This document shows, piece by piece, positions 12,883 through 25,208 of a stretch of DNA of 64,000 bases. A program made the translations under genes and the position numbers. Location of the stretch: positions 141,071,112 to 141,135,111 of the forward strand of contig NC_039359.1 of assembly GCF_003573695.1 (NCBI RefSeq), given 5' to 3'. Origin of the DNA: Papaver somniferum (taxonomy: Eukaryota > Streptophyta > Magnoliopsida > Ranunculales > Papaveraceae). The first letter of the stretch is position 1, and every line of letters starts with the position of its first letter. The notes under the pieces are model-generated. The model was not told the origin of the DNA. It did no database searches and saw only the letters and a list, made by a program, of their open reading frames with translations.

Positions 12883-14484
12883 CTTGGCGTTGTGTGTTGA
12901 AGTTTCTTGGCTTGTATCTTAGCTATTCTTGCACTTTCTTAGCTGTACTTGCATTTATCTTTTAGCTTTTTCTCTTGCTGTTCATTTGCATCATCACTAC
13001 ATCTGCATCTTCTCTGCTCTAGTAGCATTTGCATTTTGCATCTTCTTTCCATACTGTTCTGCATCATAACTTGCATCCTTCAATTAATCTTACTGCCTCC
13101 TGCATTCACATAATCTCTGCACTCTCAACTGAGCTGAACTGAAACTGCCAACTCCAATACAATCCAAGCATATTTGCATTCTGCATTTCTGAACTGCACC
13201 TGCATCTGGCATCTCAGTTTTTGCATTTGTGCATCTGGCAGCCCCTTATCAGTCCAACTGCCTGCTCACTTTGATATTCAACTGCATCAGTTAACTGACT
13301 GCAACTGCAGCTCTTTCATTTGGCCTGAACTGCACCTGCACTGCCACTGCTAACCAAGCAATTTTGCAGTTTTGCATTCCATTCAGCTCCATCTGCAACT
13401 GCACAACTGCATTGCAGTTCTTCAATTTTGCTCACTTTGCCTGTTTTTTTTTTGTGTACTGATCACACACATTTGAGTGTACAGGTAGCTGGTGCTGTTA
13501 CTGAGCAAAGGTGTGAGCTGAGGCAGAAATCAGCCAAATATAACCCAGTTTACTGGGTGTGGTAGTCCAAATACCCTGCTGGGCCTGTTGCTGAAGCCTG
13601 ACCCTGCTTTGTTGATCTGCTGGGCTGGGCTGGACTTGGTGCTGTTGTGTTGAAGTGCTTGTGGTGCTGCTGTGCTCCTGTTGCTGCTGGTGCTGAGCCT
13701 GTGCTACTGCTGCTGCTTCCTGTCGCTGCTGCCAGCCTCTGGTACTGCTGAACTGTTGCTGTGCTGCTGCCTGCTGCTGTTGTTGCTGTGCTCCTGTTGC
13801 TGCTCCCTCCTGCTTGCTGCTGTCTGGTGCTGCTGGTGCAAAGCTGCTGGGCCAGTTAAAAGCTAAGGAAGATCCAAAGCCCAACTGGGCTTTTGCAACC
13901 AAACTGAGCAGCTGGGCTGTGCTTAAGCAAGTAAGCCTAAACCCATTAAGAGAACCCAACCTGTGGGCTTCCATTTTTAATTTGTGGGCTTGTAATAATT
14001 TTTTCCATTTTTTTGTTGGGCTTGTAATTTAAGTACTTTTGGGTTTGTATTTGAGCTTAACTGTGGGATTGTCCCTATCAAAATTTTGGGTTTCAAAAAA
14101 ACCCAACAAACAACCTAAACAAGTTTAACTGAACCTACCAACTCAGCTGGGCCTCGTGCATTCCTGGGCTTGGTTCGCTGAACTCGTTAGTTGGGCCGTG
14201 TACCCAAACTCTAGGCCGAAAGTTGGGCTCTGTTTCACAATAATTTTTCCAAAACCCAACAGTGGGCTTGGCCTTTTATCCCATAAAACCAAAGTTTTCA
14301 AAACCCAATAAACCAAAGTGTTTTCTTTTCCCATTAAGTCCAAATTTTCTATAACCCATTAAAAACCAAATTTCTTTTTCAAACCCGACAAAACCAAATG
14401 TTACCCATAAAAACCAAATTTTTCCCAAAAATCCAAACCCATTAAAAACCAAATTTTGGGCTTTGTAACATAGTTACTTAGCTT

Positions 14485-16230
14485 TTGAGCCAAATCATGT
14501 CTAGATCTTGGTCTACAGTTGGGGAATACAACAAATCCCTTAGAGAACTTGCGTATGGACATACTCCACATTATGAACCTCCCATAGACCATGATGTCAA
14601 TAGTTATAGGAATTATTATGGACATTTTCAAAGTCCTGAGCCTCAATACATGAACCCTAATAACTATTCACACATGCATCATTCACCACAACGTGAAAAT
14701 GAACATTTTGCTAGTGCCTCACTCACACAATCATCACTGATCGATCAATTAGAAGCTCGAATCGCAGCTTTAGAAATGCAATCACATGAGGAATCTGTCA
14801 CGTCTAATTTTCTTAGGCAACCTGAAATCTATGCATGTCCTGCATGTGGTAGTTTAGACCACCCTGTTGAGAATTGTCATATTTTGCATAATTTTAGGCA
14901 ATCTAGAGAAAATCCAAGGTATGAAATGCCCATAAATTGTGAGAATGGTAGTCATTGGGACCATAATCAATCCTTTGAGGGTTGCGATCAATATTTTGTA
15001 AACCCTAATGACCATGCACACATGTACCATTCACCACAATTTGAACATGAAGAATTTTGTACTCCCATGAATTTAGACTCCACCACAAAAGCTCTCAGAC
15101 TCAGCAAGCAAAACTTTGATAGATCTACATCACGAATTCATGCATATTTAGATCAGATTTTGCTTCACCTACAAAAGGAGGAAATTCATGAGGAAATGTA
15201 TGTAGTCCCTAATGAAGTGTCTAGTCCCATCCATGTAAATGATGTTGAATATGAACCTAATTTAGAGGAACATGAATCGATTAATGACACCACCACTGTT
15301 AATGAGGACGAATATGCATGCTACCATGATGATGATTATGATGATTATGATGATATGTTAGAAGAACATGAAAATATTGTGGAACCTGTTGGTTCAATAA
15401 CATATGGCTTCTCGCCCTCGACCTTCATGAATGTTGTTTTTTCTAATACTCATTGTAATTCATATGATTTTGATATTGACATGGGATTCGTACAATTATT
15501 CTGCGAAGATGAGCATGACATAGGAATAGTTGAAACTTCTGTAGACACTAATGCTAATATGCATGAAAATATATTTGATGTGTCTGATTCTCTACCTAGG
15601 TCACATTGTGATATTTCTCCTGATTTGCCGATGCATGAGAATAAATTTGTTGATGATGTTGATGACTCTGATTGTGATCTTGCCAATTTGTTTGATGATT
15701 GTGAGCATGTTGTGACACGTGTAGAAGACTTAGGAGATGTTGATGTGATTAGTAATGATGTGCCTATCGTCCTACATAAGTCACAATCTGTTGGCCTTCC
15801 ACCCAACCTAGATTTGGTTTGTACCCATATTGTCAAACCGATTTTTCTGAGAGTCCCTAATCTAGGTTTGGAACTGTGTGCTTCCCAAGTCCTTTTGGAC
15901 TATTTTGCTTCTAAGTATAATACATTTGAGGAACCACAGTTGGAATTAGCATGTTTGCCCGTCCCTAGCACAGTTCACTTTGAGTTAGACCTTGTACATG
16001 ATGAACCCCCAAAACTGCGAGATTTTGTTTCCAAAATTTTATCCGTTGAAAAATCCAGGTTTGGGGGTAGCTCATTTTGTTTCACAGCTTCACTTTCATG
16101 CCTATCATATTATTATTGTGTGAAGCTGTTGAAACCTCTACACTTTGTCTTTTGGGTTGATCTTCAACTCTTTAGATTGTTAGTGTATGGTGAATTTTTT
16201 GTATATAATCCAGTAGATAAAATTTCTTAA
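14485..16230 (+). CDS. Gag-like 581-residue ORF of the nested element
   Basis: The only long ORF of the nested retrotransposon, intact from ATG to TAA. A short predicted helix (residues about 84-98, LIDQLEARIAALE) is followed by a zinc knuckle with exact C-x2-C-x4-H-x4-C spacing at C118, C121, H126 and C131, as in retroviral-type nucleocapsids. A motif of the form N-x-x-x-H-M-x-H-S-P-Q occurs twice (near residues 60 and 175), suggesting internal duplication. The middle (about 250-420) is very acidic, with runs of D and E. The last 60 residues include hydrophobic stretches, and the DNA there contains a polypurine-like tract (near 16058). The start could also be the second Met at residue 5. It resembles the gag-like ORFs of non-autonomous plant Ty3/Gypsy elements; the role of the acidic half is unknown. 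Confidence 0.75.
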   Translation: MSQIMSRSWSTVGEYNKSLRELAYGHTPHYEPPIDHDVNSYRNYYGHFQSPEPQYMNPNNYSHMHHSPQRENEHFASASLTQSSLIDQLEARIAALEMQSHEESVTSNFLRQPEIYACPACGSLDHPVENCHILHNFRQSRENPRYEMPINCENGSHWDHNQSFEGCDQYFVNPNDHAHMYHSPQFEHEEFCTPMNLDSTTKALRLSKQNFDRSTSRIHAYLDQILLHLQKEEIHEEMYVVPNEVSSPIHVNDVEYEPNLEEHESINDTTTVNEDEYACYHDDDYDDYDDMLEEHENIVEPVGSITYGFSPSTFMNVVFSNTHCNSYDFDIDMGFVQLFCEDEHDIGIVETSVDTNANMHENIFDVSDSLPRSHCDISPDLPMHENKFVDDVDDSDCDLANLFDDCEHVVTRVEDLGDVDVISNDVPIVLHKSQSVGLPPNLDLVCTHIVKPIFLRVPNLGLELCASQVLLDYFASKYNTFEEPQLELACLPVPSTVHFELDLVHDEPPKLRDFVSKILSVEKSRFGGSSFCFTASLSCLSYYYCVKLLKPLHFVFWVDLQLFRLLVYGEFFVYNPVDKIS

Positions 16231-16419
16231 AACCCTTTTGTTCCTTTTGTATATATTTTGCTAATCCAATATGATCTCGGCTGACATATGTTGGATTCTT
16301 GCCTTGAATAACGGAGTTCTAATATTGCTTTCGCCGAAATCGGGTATTCTCTTTCCTTTTTCTCTACTCAACATGATCCTCTTCATATGTTGTATTATAA
16401 TTTTGTTCATATTTTGAAA

Positions 16420-16454
16420 CATTGAGGACAATGTTTAGTTTAGGTTTGGGGGTG
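16420..16454 (+). other. Internal polypurine-like motif of the nested element
   Basis: ATTGAGGACAATGTTTAG followed by TTTAGGTTTGGGGGTG lies 190 bp after the ORF. The GAGGACAATGT plus G-run combination recurs on the minus strand at 34301-34336 and 36074-36110 in the other LTR array, suggesting a shared lineage feature. Confidence 0.5.
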
Positions 16455-16938
16455 AAAAGTAGATACTTTGATAATATGCCATAATTGAAAACAAGAACTC
16501 CTTCTTTTTGAAAAAAATGAAAAAATCAAAATAAAAAATGAAAAATTAAAAAAAAAACATAAAAATGGAGCTCATTTACCTTGAAATGTTGACTCTTGTG
16601 CAAATATGTAATTATTAGGAGTCTTAGTCTAGATATTTAGGCACCCTGATTTTAGCACAATTCACATAGTGATAAGAAACTTGCACACGCACGATCTACC
16701 AATACATGTATAGCCTCATCCTTGAGGTGTTCTATCGGAAGTTTTAGTTGCCAATCACTTTAGAATACTGAACGAAACTTGACTAGCTTGTTCTTTGGTT
16801 GGTTGGGATAGAAGGTGGAGGTTACATTAAGAAAACAACCATCGAATTTAACTGGGTGCATCAAAAAGGGCTACCTCTTGCAAAGTGTCATGTAATCTTT
16901 TGTTTCCTTTTGTCTATGTATCAAAAGTGTTTCCTTAT

Positions 16939-16972
<34 letters not shown>

Positions 16973-17587
16973 ACAAAAATCAATCAAGTATTTATCAATT
17001 CCATCCTCTCTTGTTCCAAAAATAAAGAGAGTAGTCAATGTAAATAAGAGTCATGTAAAGTCATCTTTTGTGTTTTATTGTAATAAGCAAGGAAGGGTGT
17101 ATGCCATTGATGTACAACGCGAGTAATTGTGAAATACCTCCAACTCATTCACAATTCTCGTAAAGTCCGGACAGCTAGCTAGATTTCGACCTTGGTTCTT
17201 AGCCTGAGAAACTATCTCTTGGTGATTAGTAGTCATAACATCCGATCTTTCTTTACACATGTGTAGATACACTTTACACTCTTATCACATGTCTTTATTT
17301 GTTATCAATGCTAGGATTGTGCCTTTGATAGCTAGATTGACATCTCCATTTTGCTGTGAGCTTAAACTGACTTGCACATGTCACATTTGATGGAATCTGA
17401 GCTTATATTTTGACCTAGAACTTTGTAGGTACGTTCTAAGCAAACCTTCACGAGACTTCACTCGTCCACTAGGGACACTTAGTGGTTTAAAAGGCTCAGT
17501 GCATACGCTAAATGCATTCGAGAGACCAGCGACAGTGGTATAGGTAGGATTTCCTTAGTTTTGTATTACTTGGGGACAAGTAAAATT

Positions 17588-17603
17588 CAGGTTTGGGGGT
17601 ATT
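17588..17603 (+). other. Polypurine tract of the nested element
   Basis: CAGGTTTGGGGGTATT immediately precedes the TG of the 3' LTR, as expected for the plus-strand primer. Confidence 0.75.
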
Positions 17604-19529
17604 TGATGAGTGATAAAAAGTGCATATTTCTATATATTTTTCTTGGCATTTAACTCATCTCTTGTGCATTAATTCTACATTTTATCCCATATTCTATGTT
17701 TTCGTTGTTTTCAAGAATAAATACTTTTCTTAATTAATTTTGCATTTTTAGGTACTAAATAAAGCATGGTTATCTCACGGAGCGAAAAGAGCAAAGGAAC
17801 GACAAAGACTCTCGATAGGAGGAAGCGAAGAATGATGTTTGCAAGAGCCGGATCAACTAGAAGTGGGCTTGAAGAGGAAGAATTGTTCTTAAAGAAGATA
17901 TGGGCTTGGCATACCCAAGACCCAAAACCCTTACCCAAATCCATTTCCATTATCCATACCCATTTCCATGAGAGCCGTCAGATTGAATCCATCTTGTCAT
18001 CCAACGGTCGCCTCATCATTGTGCATCAAAATCCGAAGCTCCTGTCAAACACTATAGTACCTAACTCTATCTGAAGCCGTCCTTTTTGCTGCATTTCCTC
18101 ATCCTACGGTCGCTCCAATATCTTCCCATCTCACCGTTGGATCCACCTACCATCTTCACATCCGACGCGTTTCCTCGCAAATCATCACCCTTTGCCACAC
18201 CCGCTCAACACCCTAACTTCCAAACCCATCGACCTCAAGCCAAACACTCCCTTCTCCCCAAACTGTCGACCTCTTCTTCTCTTCCCCAAACTTCCTCTCT
18301 TCCATCACCTGCAACCCCTTCACCACCACCATGCCCTGCCCCTCCGTACGAACCACCTTCTTCCCCGACCATCACAGAGACGCTGTCTCAACCACCATAA
18401 CCTCCCCTACCTCAAACCCATCTCCCTAGCCTAGTTATTTTCCCCATCTCACAACCACTGAAACCCTAGGTTTTGGGGAGTAAAATAACTCGAACTAGGG
18501 AACAATTAGCAGCAGAGGCGTCAATTGAAGGCATAGAAGGACCAGAAGAGGCAGAGAAGAAATGGGTCGACCGTTTTGAGTGATTTGTCACATCAAATTA
18601 GGTAAAATATCTAACCCTAATTTTGAGAATTTGGGGGAAAACATTGTAAACCCTAATTTTGAATTTTGGGTATAAATAGAAGGTGTGGGTGTGTGTTGTA
18701 ACCATGCCTGGACTAGCCAGAGCACCACCAAGAGGACTGGAATAGCCAGTTCCTCAATTGTTCATGTTCTGTTGTTGTTTCACTTTCAATTTCAATTACT
18801 CTTTATGTTTATCATGTTATTAATTACTGTCAACATGTTCTAGTTCATCAGTTAGGGCTTAGATGAAGCCTGAAGACCTTGTTGGGTAGCAAAATCTTAG
18901 TGAACACTCTTGTAGGCTTAACTGAATTAGGATGTTAGTGTTCTTGGTGATCAAATGCACCTTTGATTGAGTGTGCTGTAAGAAGACACTCAATGTTAGG
19001 GGTGAACTAGAGAATTTAGGGACTTAACCATCCACATTTAACTGAAGTAGGGAAGTAATGAAGCTTAGGGATCAAACATCACCTGTGATTGAGTGTGCTG
19101 TAAGAAGACACTCAATGCTAGGGGTGATGCTAGTGAGATTAGTTAATTAACTCTCTATCTATGTATGCCCTGGAACATAGGCAGGCTTGAACCTTCACCT
19201 AGCTCCATTAGGGACAAGAGCATAAACTAGATTGATGCTGCCTAGCTAGGCCATAAGGTGAATTCAAATCCCCTAGTGCATTTACTGCTTAGCTTCTCTG
19301 CCTTAGGATCACTGCCTTTGTTTAACTGCCACTGTCACTATCACTGCCACTTAGTTTACTGCTTAGTATACTCTTAGCTTAGGAAAGTAGGAAAGCTTCA
19401 ATCACACACACCTAGTCTCTGTGGATTCGACCCGTACTTGTGCACTCACTGCAACAACACCGTGCACTTGCGGTATCACTGTAGGCATCCATTTATTCAT
19501 CTTATTTACACATCTATATAAGCCTACCA
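17604..19529 (+). repeat. 3' LTR of the nested element
   Basis: 1926 bp, TG...CA, near-identical to 10929-12858. It is followed by target duplication ATGCC and then the resumed Tat-like sequence TTCACTTCC. Confidence 0.92.
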
Positions 19530-19534
19530 ATGCC

Positions 19535-20903
19535 TTCACTTCCCTCAGCCAGGTTATTTAGGATTTCAACCTCATCACTGTCAAAGCTTTACGACCCGCA
19601 GGAATTTCTCAACATGAAGCCGTACACGTGCATCAAAGACTCCAAAAGTACGCCAAAGAGATACATTCACATATTCGGCCACACAATCATATCTAACAGA
19701 AGTATAACTGGGGACGGCTCATTGCATCTCATTCTATACAATAGTCCAAGAATCAGAAGATGGTTCAAAGGATGTCGCTTGGAACGAAGTCCTTGAAGAC
19801 TTGATAGAAGCACATCGGCAACAGAACGCCTCTCAACTCATCTATTTCACCCAATGGCTCCGGAAGATTTCGACCATACAAGCATCAACAACAGATCATC
19901 CTCGCAATCATAAAGTCTAGGCACTAAATAACCTAAAGTCAAGGATGGACCAACAACGCAACCACAATCTACAAGATTATCCCTGACATGATCATTGCCG
20001 AGCATATATTTCACCCATCCATCCCAATAGTGCAATGGGGTTTGGTAAATTTTGAAATCCACTGGAGAGGTTAGATACTCATTCTTCTGGAGTCATAACC
20101 TTATTACACATTCTGGAGAAGATCGATGGTATTGTTGAGTGGCGACATGCGCAAAATAGGAGAGAACACCTACCTTGAATTCTCCTGGCTCGCCTTGCTG
20201 CTGATTATAACTATTGGAGATTTCTTTGTTGCCGTTAATGATCGCTCTACCACCGCTAACAAATGACGAAGAGGAGCCAGACGCTGCAGACGAAAGCTCG
20301 GAGCCGGACGAGAAACAAAAACTGAAGAGGGTTGATACCCCTTTTCATACGAACGGAGTTTCTAGAGTTTGAACAGAAGAAGGATTCCTTCTTGCTCCAT
20401 GAACGGGAATAGATGACTGGGCGCACCACACTCATGCTTTATAGCCGAACAAGCAGCGCTCCAAGATCACCGCTCCATATACGAACCAGCAGCGCATGAA
20501 GATCGTTGCTCCACGACCTAACTAGCAGCGTGCCAAGATCACCAGCCACTCAGACTTGTAACGCTCCACAACACCAGCATCATGTGGCCAAAATAGAAGT
20601 ACGCCAACGCTGTATAGCATCAACACCCTGTGGCCAAGCCAGAAGTACTCCAAGCGCCAGTGCCGTAGTAAAGCCAGAGGTACGCCAAGCGCCAATAATC
20701 TATAACACCAGTACTCCGTGGCCAAGCCAGAGGCGCGTTGACACAAAGATCACGGACTATTCATGCCTCTTGCCAAAGGTCAGTCATATTTTTTCCTGGT
20801 AATCTCTTCATGTCCTGCCCTTATGATTTGTTATCCTTGACTGTCACCATCTCATGCTTACCCCGCAACAATGCCACTGTTACGTGCTAACCAGGGGACT
20901 TAA
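19535..20903 (+). repeat. 3' internal region of the Tat-like element, right part
   Basis: Continues 10923 and parallels 1429-2794. It carries the second copy of the pre-LTR polypurine tract (CCAGGGGACTTAA, 20891-20903). No coding domain seen. A short-repeat stretch at 20440-20740 has phrases such as AGTACGCCAA and AACACCAG. Confidence 0.75.
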
Positions 20904-23900
20904 TGTTGATGGTGGTTTTTAGTATAGGGCGAAAACTGTAAAAGTCTATCCACCTGACCCGACATCAGATGTAGTAGACATTGATATGTCTATATTCCAC
21001 AGGGAATTTGGAGAACATATCAAAATCTGATGAGTACCTATGTCTCTCTTCGTATTATATTGAAACTCAAGCTCCTAGATGAATTGTTCACTAGTATAGA
21101 GCCTAATGAGTGTATAAGCTCCTAGTTGCATTACTCACTAATGCCGGAGCCTGCCGAGTACTTTTCCTATATTATGTTTCCCGGCTGAACCCTTAATATT
21201 GATATGGCATGATAATTTGTGTTCACTCACAGCAGAGTAGCACGAATTTCCAAGTATCAAGATTAAGGTCCTTGCATAAAAGTACTCAATCGGAAAGCAT
21301 ACTGCTCCCTGGCAATAAACTTGAACTCTGTGTCAACACATAGAATTCAATCAATTTTATGATAATCCACAAGACTCAGATATTACCCTGACTAATTTGC
21401 AAAAATTAGGGTTTTAACACCCCGTGTTTTTAGCACGGAGCATGCTAAAAGATACGCCATTTGCTTGTGATGAAGCTTCATCCAAAGCTTCTGTTGCGTT
21501 GAAAAATGAAGATTGGACCTTGGCTAATGCGTTGACAATGTTCAGCCAACATGGGTGCACATCGGGTTGGCAACAGACAGCCAACATGGATGCACATCGG
21601 GTTGGTAGCGGACAACCAACATGGCTGGACATCGGGTTGGCAGCGGACAACCCATATGGTTGGCAGCGGACAACCAACATGGCTGGACATCGGGTTGGCA
21701 GTGGACAACCAACATGGCTGGGTACATGACAACGGCCATGAATAATAATAGTTGGGAGTTGATGAATGATTTTTTCTCCCCTAATCAAAGTTGTAAAAAT
21801 GTTTAGTTAACATATATATGGATGGGTACTTGGTTGAAGGTGCATATATGGACCATGCACCAAGTGAGATAGCCTTAGAGATGTACAGCCATCAAGACTG
21901 GACATTGGAGTGGCCTATGGGCCAAATACGGAAATACAGCCATCACGGCCCTTCGCGGAACATGGCTCAGTAAATGTTCAGCCGTCATGGCCGTACATTG
22001 AAACTGGCCTGTGAGCCAGAACTGAGTGTACAACCATTACGGCCGTACATCGCAGTTTGCCATAATGGTAAGGTGCAGCTATCATGGCCTGGGGAGTTGA
22101 TGAATGATTTTTGCTCCCCCAATTTGAGTTCTAAAAATGTCAAATTAACATATATAGGGAGGGGAAGTTGGTTGATGGTGCATATGCGGACTATGTACCA
22201 AGTAAGCTTCGTAGATTAGCCGGAAGAGTATAGATGATGCCTAAGGCTCATTTAAAGTTGCGTTTCCTTTCGAAGAGCGCATTTGATGCTTACGCATCAC
22301 TATTCCATGTCGCAAACCAAGTATTCATCACTTGGATGCATTTTGACGGAACGGCCTATACGGACTAGGCCATTACCATTATTGCTTGGCCACGACCATA
22401 CAAATGAGTTGGCTTAAGCTTCTGTCCCTTCGGGATGAACTACGGTCTGTGCTTGATTCCTTTAGAGTAGGGAAGGGTACGTAGGCAGCCGCAATGAGTT
22501 GCAACTTTGCCGGTCCAGCACTCTGTCGCTCATATCATCTAATTGTGAGATGATTACGACATTCTGGACCCTCATATCTTCTAAGATCGGTAGCTCGACG
22601 CAAGAGATGATTGTGACCATACTTGATGAGGCTTAGTTGCATGACAGCAAGTGGATGCTCATACTTCCTATCAAGCTACAAAGAGCAAGTTATAGCCTAT
22701 CTGGTGGCTAAAAACTCGAGTGTCGTAATTTAGCTCAAGAAGAGTCCATTTTGATGGGAAACGACCCAAAGATCATGACATGTCTATCTTAAGATCCACA
22801 TGGTCACCATAATTTAGCCAAATTCCATCATTTAAGGCCTCAAAAGGCCGTTTTAGCCGTTTAAAGAAAGTCTTTATTTTCTTAATGAACCCTTCGCGGA
22901 ACGAGGGTAAGTTGGAAAGGTGTGGAAGCTAATTTTTCCTTATCATGCTCCAAGAGCATGCTTGCAAGGGCAAATGGGCGTGCATTTTCCTAGCTTGAAG
23001 GCCCGGATCGTAGCTTCATTATGGCGCACCAAGGGAGTTACGACCTGCGTCGCAACGCGCCAAAGGCGTAATTTTCCGGTCCGTCACAATAATAGACCTG
23101 GCCTGTCGAAATTAAGCCTAGGCGAACTAGGAAATTAATCCTCCATGGATTAGTAGGTGCAAAATCCTACCCACAATCAGAAAACAAGGAATAAAAGGAG
23201 CACGAAATAGGAGCAACAACAAAGGGAGGTGTGGCCATGCCATAGGCCAGCCGGCGCCACTTGCAAGTGGCCACACCCCATGCTGCTCGACCGACCCTTA
23301 TTTCCCGTCGACCAATCGGGTCACCATAAACCCTCCACACGCACATGAGTCGTGGTTGGGCCCATACTTGTCAGCACTATTTCCCGTCGACCAATCAGGT
23401 CGCCTTAAACCCGCCACACGCACATGAGTTGTGGTTGGGCCCATGCTTGGCTGACCCCTCTTTTTAATCGACCAATCAGGTCGTTCTAAACCTACCATAG
23501 TATCAAAAGAGACAATGTTGCGCCAGAAGGTCATAATGCCAAATTGGCTTTCCAAAAGATGCGCCAACATGCTAATTGGCATGCCAAACATGCCAAACGT
23601 GCCATTCCTCTCCGGTATGCTAGTGACATGCCGAACATGTAATTCCCCGCCAATACGCTAATTGGCATTCCAACCATGCCAAACGTGCCACTTTTCCGCA
23701 GTAGCATGCCGAACATGCCAAACGTGCCACTTTGCCGCAGTAGCATGCCGATCGTGTCAACATGCCATAAATAGCGCGCCAACGTGCTAACCTACTTCTT
23801 GTTCGTGGCCAAACGCCATAACATATAACAATTAGGGTATTACAAACACGGCTCTGTCTTAGTGGAATTAGTCGAAACCCTAATTTCCAGTCGTGGCCCA

Positions 23901-25208
23901 ATTACGCCACTTTGGCCCTACAACATGCCACGAGCCATGTGGGACCCGCCAAATCCTAAAAACGGCGCCATTCTATAATCACCCGTGGTCATCCTTGCGC
24001 GTATGGTTATTCCCATATTATGGAATGCCATAGTTCCTTTAATGTGGTCATGGCACCGATTGCATAAAGCGCCACCGTGCAGTGGTCATGACGTACGCGC
24101 TAATTAGGGTTTCGATATGCCAAACCCTAATTTAGCTAAAGTTGCCACACCAACTAAGTCAAGTAATTCTCCTAAGGACTTAAATTTGTTATAGCAACAT
24201 GCCCAATGTTTCCAGAGACATATTTGGGTCTAACACCACTATGTCACGGCTACGCCAGGCGCCACTATGCCACTGGCATGCCGCTATATGCCACTACACC
24301 ATTGACATGTGCCAATGACGCCATTGTACTACCATCAGGCGCCAAAAAAATGTGGCCATAATCAATAGTCATCCTTTCTCATGAGTTACGATCTCAGACG
24401 TCCAAATTCGCCACAGAATTGACAGGCCTGTGGAAAGTTTTGGGAGACCAACTAAGACAAGCCAAATAGCATCACGTGATATTCTCTTGTGGAATTCTCC
24501 TGACTTTGAATTGCCACACATAGCAACCTGTTACATGTTTTCCATGAAAACACTCGAGACATCAAACATGTCACAAACTGGGGGATGCTCATCAGGGTAT
24601 TGGTCTAGCAGTTTACAGCGTGCGGCGTGCAACATGCCCATTATAAGAAAGTGTCAGAAAGCAGGGCAGTTAGTGGAGGCAAGAAATAGTGGGTGTAAAC
24701 TAACCGGTTTCCTCCGTAGTGAGAACATGGTTTCTGACAGTTACACATAACCCCACTTCTCCATCACTCAATCACTCCTACTTTCTACGAGATCAGGGTG
24801 CATTCAATATGACTTGTATAAATAGGTTTTACATATTTTCGACCAAAAAACAAGTTTTGGGGAGAACAACAACACAATATCCAGAAAAACACAAAGAACT
24901 GATAGCTTACATTCCGCAAGCCAGTTCCAAATTATGATACAAGTCATAAAATAGTCACAACTTCAGAATTAACCCTTCTGGTCTCAACATCTTCTTCGCT
25001 TCCCTACCTAAGACCAACCCTTATCCTTCACTTTGTGACCGAAGCAAGACTGGAACAACCATTTCTTGGTTTAGGCCAGGATTATACAGATTGATCTCTC
25101 GAATCTAAAGTACTCCCGTGCAGTGCATTTGTTTTAGGTTTAGATTTGTTTATCATCCACACACCCAGATTTACCAAAACCAGCATTAACAGTTTTTACC
25201 GATAAACA
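20904..25208 (+). repeat. Long terminal repeat 2 of the Tat-like element
   Basis: 4305 bp, colinear with 2795-8062. It starts TGTTGATGG and ends GATAAACA, so the TGTT/AACA ends are intact here. It lacks the hAT element and has about 105 bp (roughly 23161-23265) missing from LTR 1. The 35-bp minisatellite lies at 21545-21720 with about six units. Confidence 0.75.
21545..21720 (+). repeat. 35-bp minisatellite inside LTR 2
   Basis: Same unit as at 3458-3690 (CCAACATGG...CATCGGGTTGGCAGCGGA), about six copies with one shortened unit in a different place, showing expansion or contraction since the LTRs diverged. Confidence 0.85.

Larger units (their letters stand above)
10929..19529 (+). mobile_element. 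Nested, young LTR retrotransposon (non-autonomous, gag-like ORF only)
   Basis: A complete 8.6-kb element. LTRs at 10929-12858 and 17604-19529 begin TGATGAG and end TACCA (TG...CA). An exact 5-bp duplication ATGCC flanks it (10924-10928, 19530-19534), and the uninterrupted target is visible at 1420-1435. It has a primer-binding site matching tRNA-Asp, one 581-residue ORF, a 31-base poly(A) run (16940-16970) and a polypurine tract. No pol domains were found in the 4.7-kb interior, so it should be mobilised by an autonomous relative. The LTRs differ by only about 17 substitutions and two tiny indels by eye, so it inserted recently. Confidence 0.92.

Noticed and set aside
13498..13974. Minus-strand 158-residue glutamine-rich ORF
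   Set aside because: It is the GCTGCTGTTGCTG-type simple repeat of the nested element read on the opposite strand to its only gag-like ORF; no domain.
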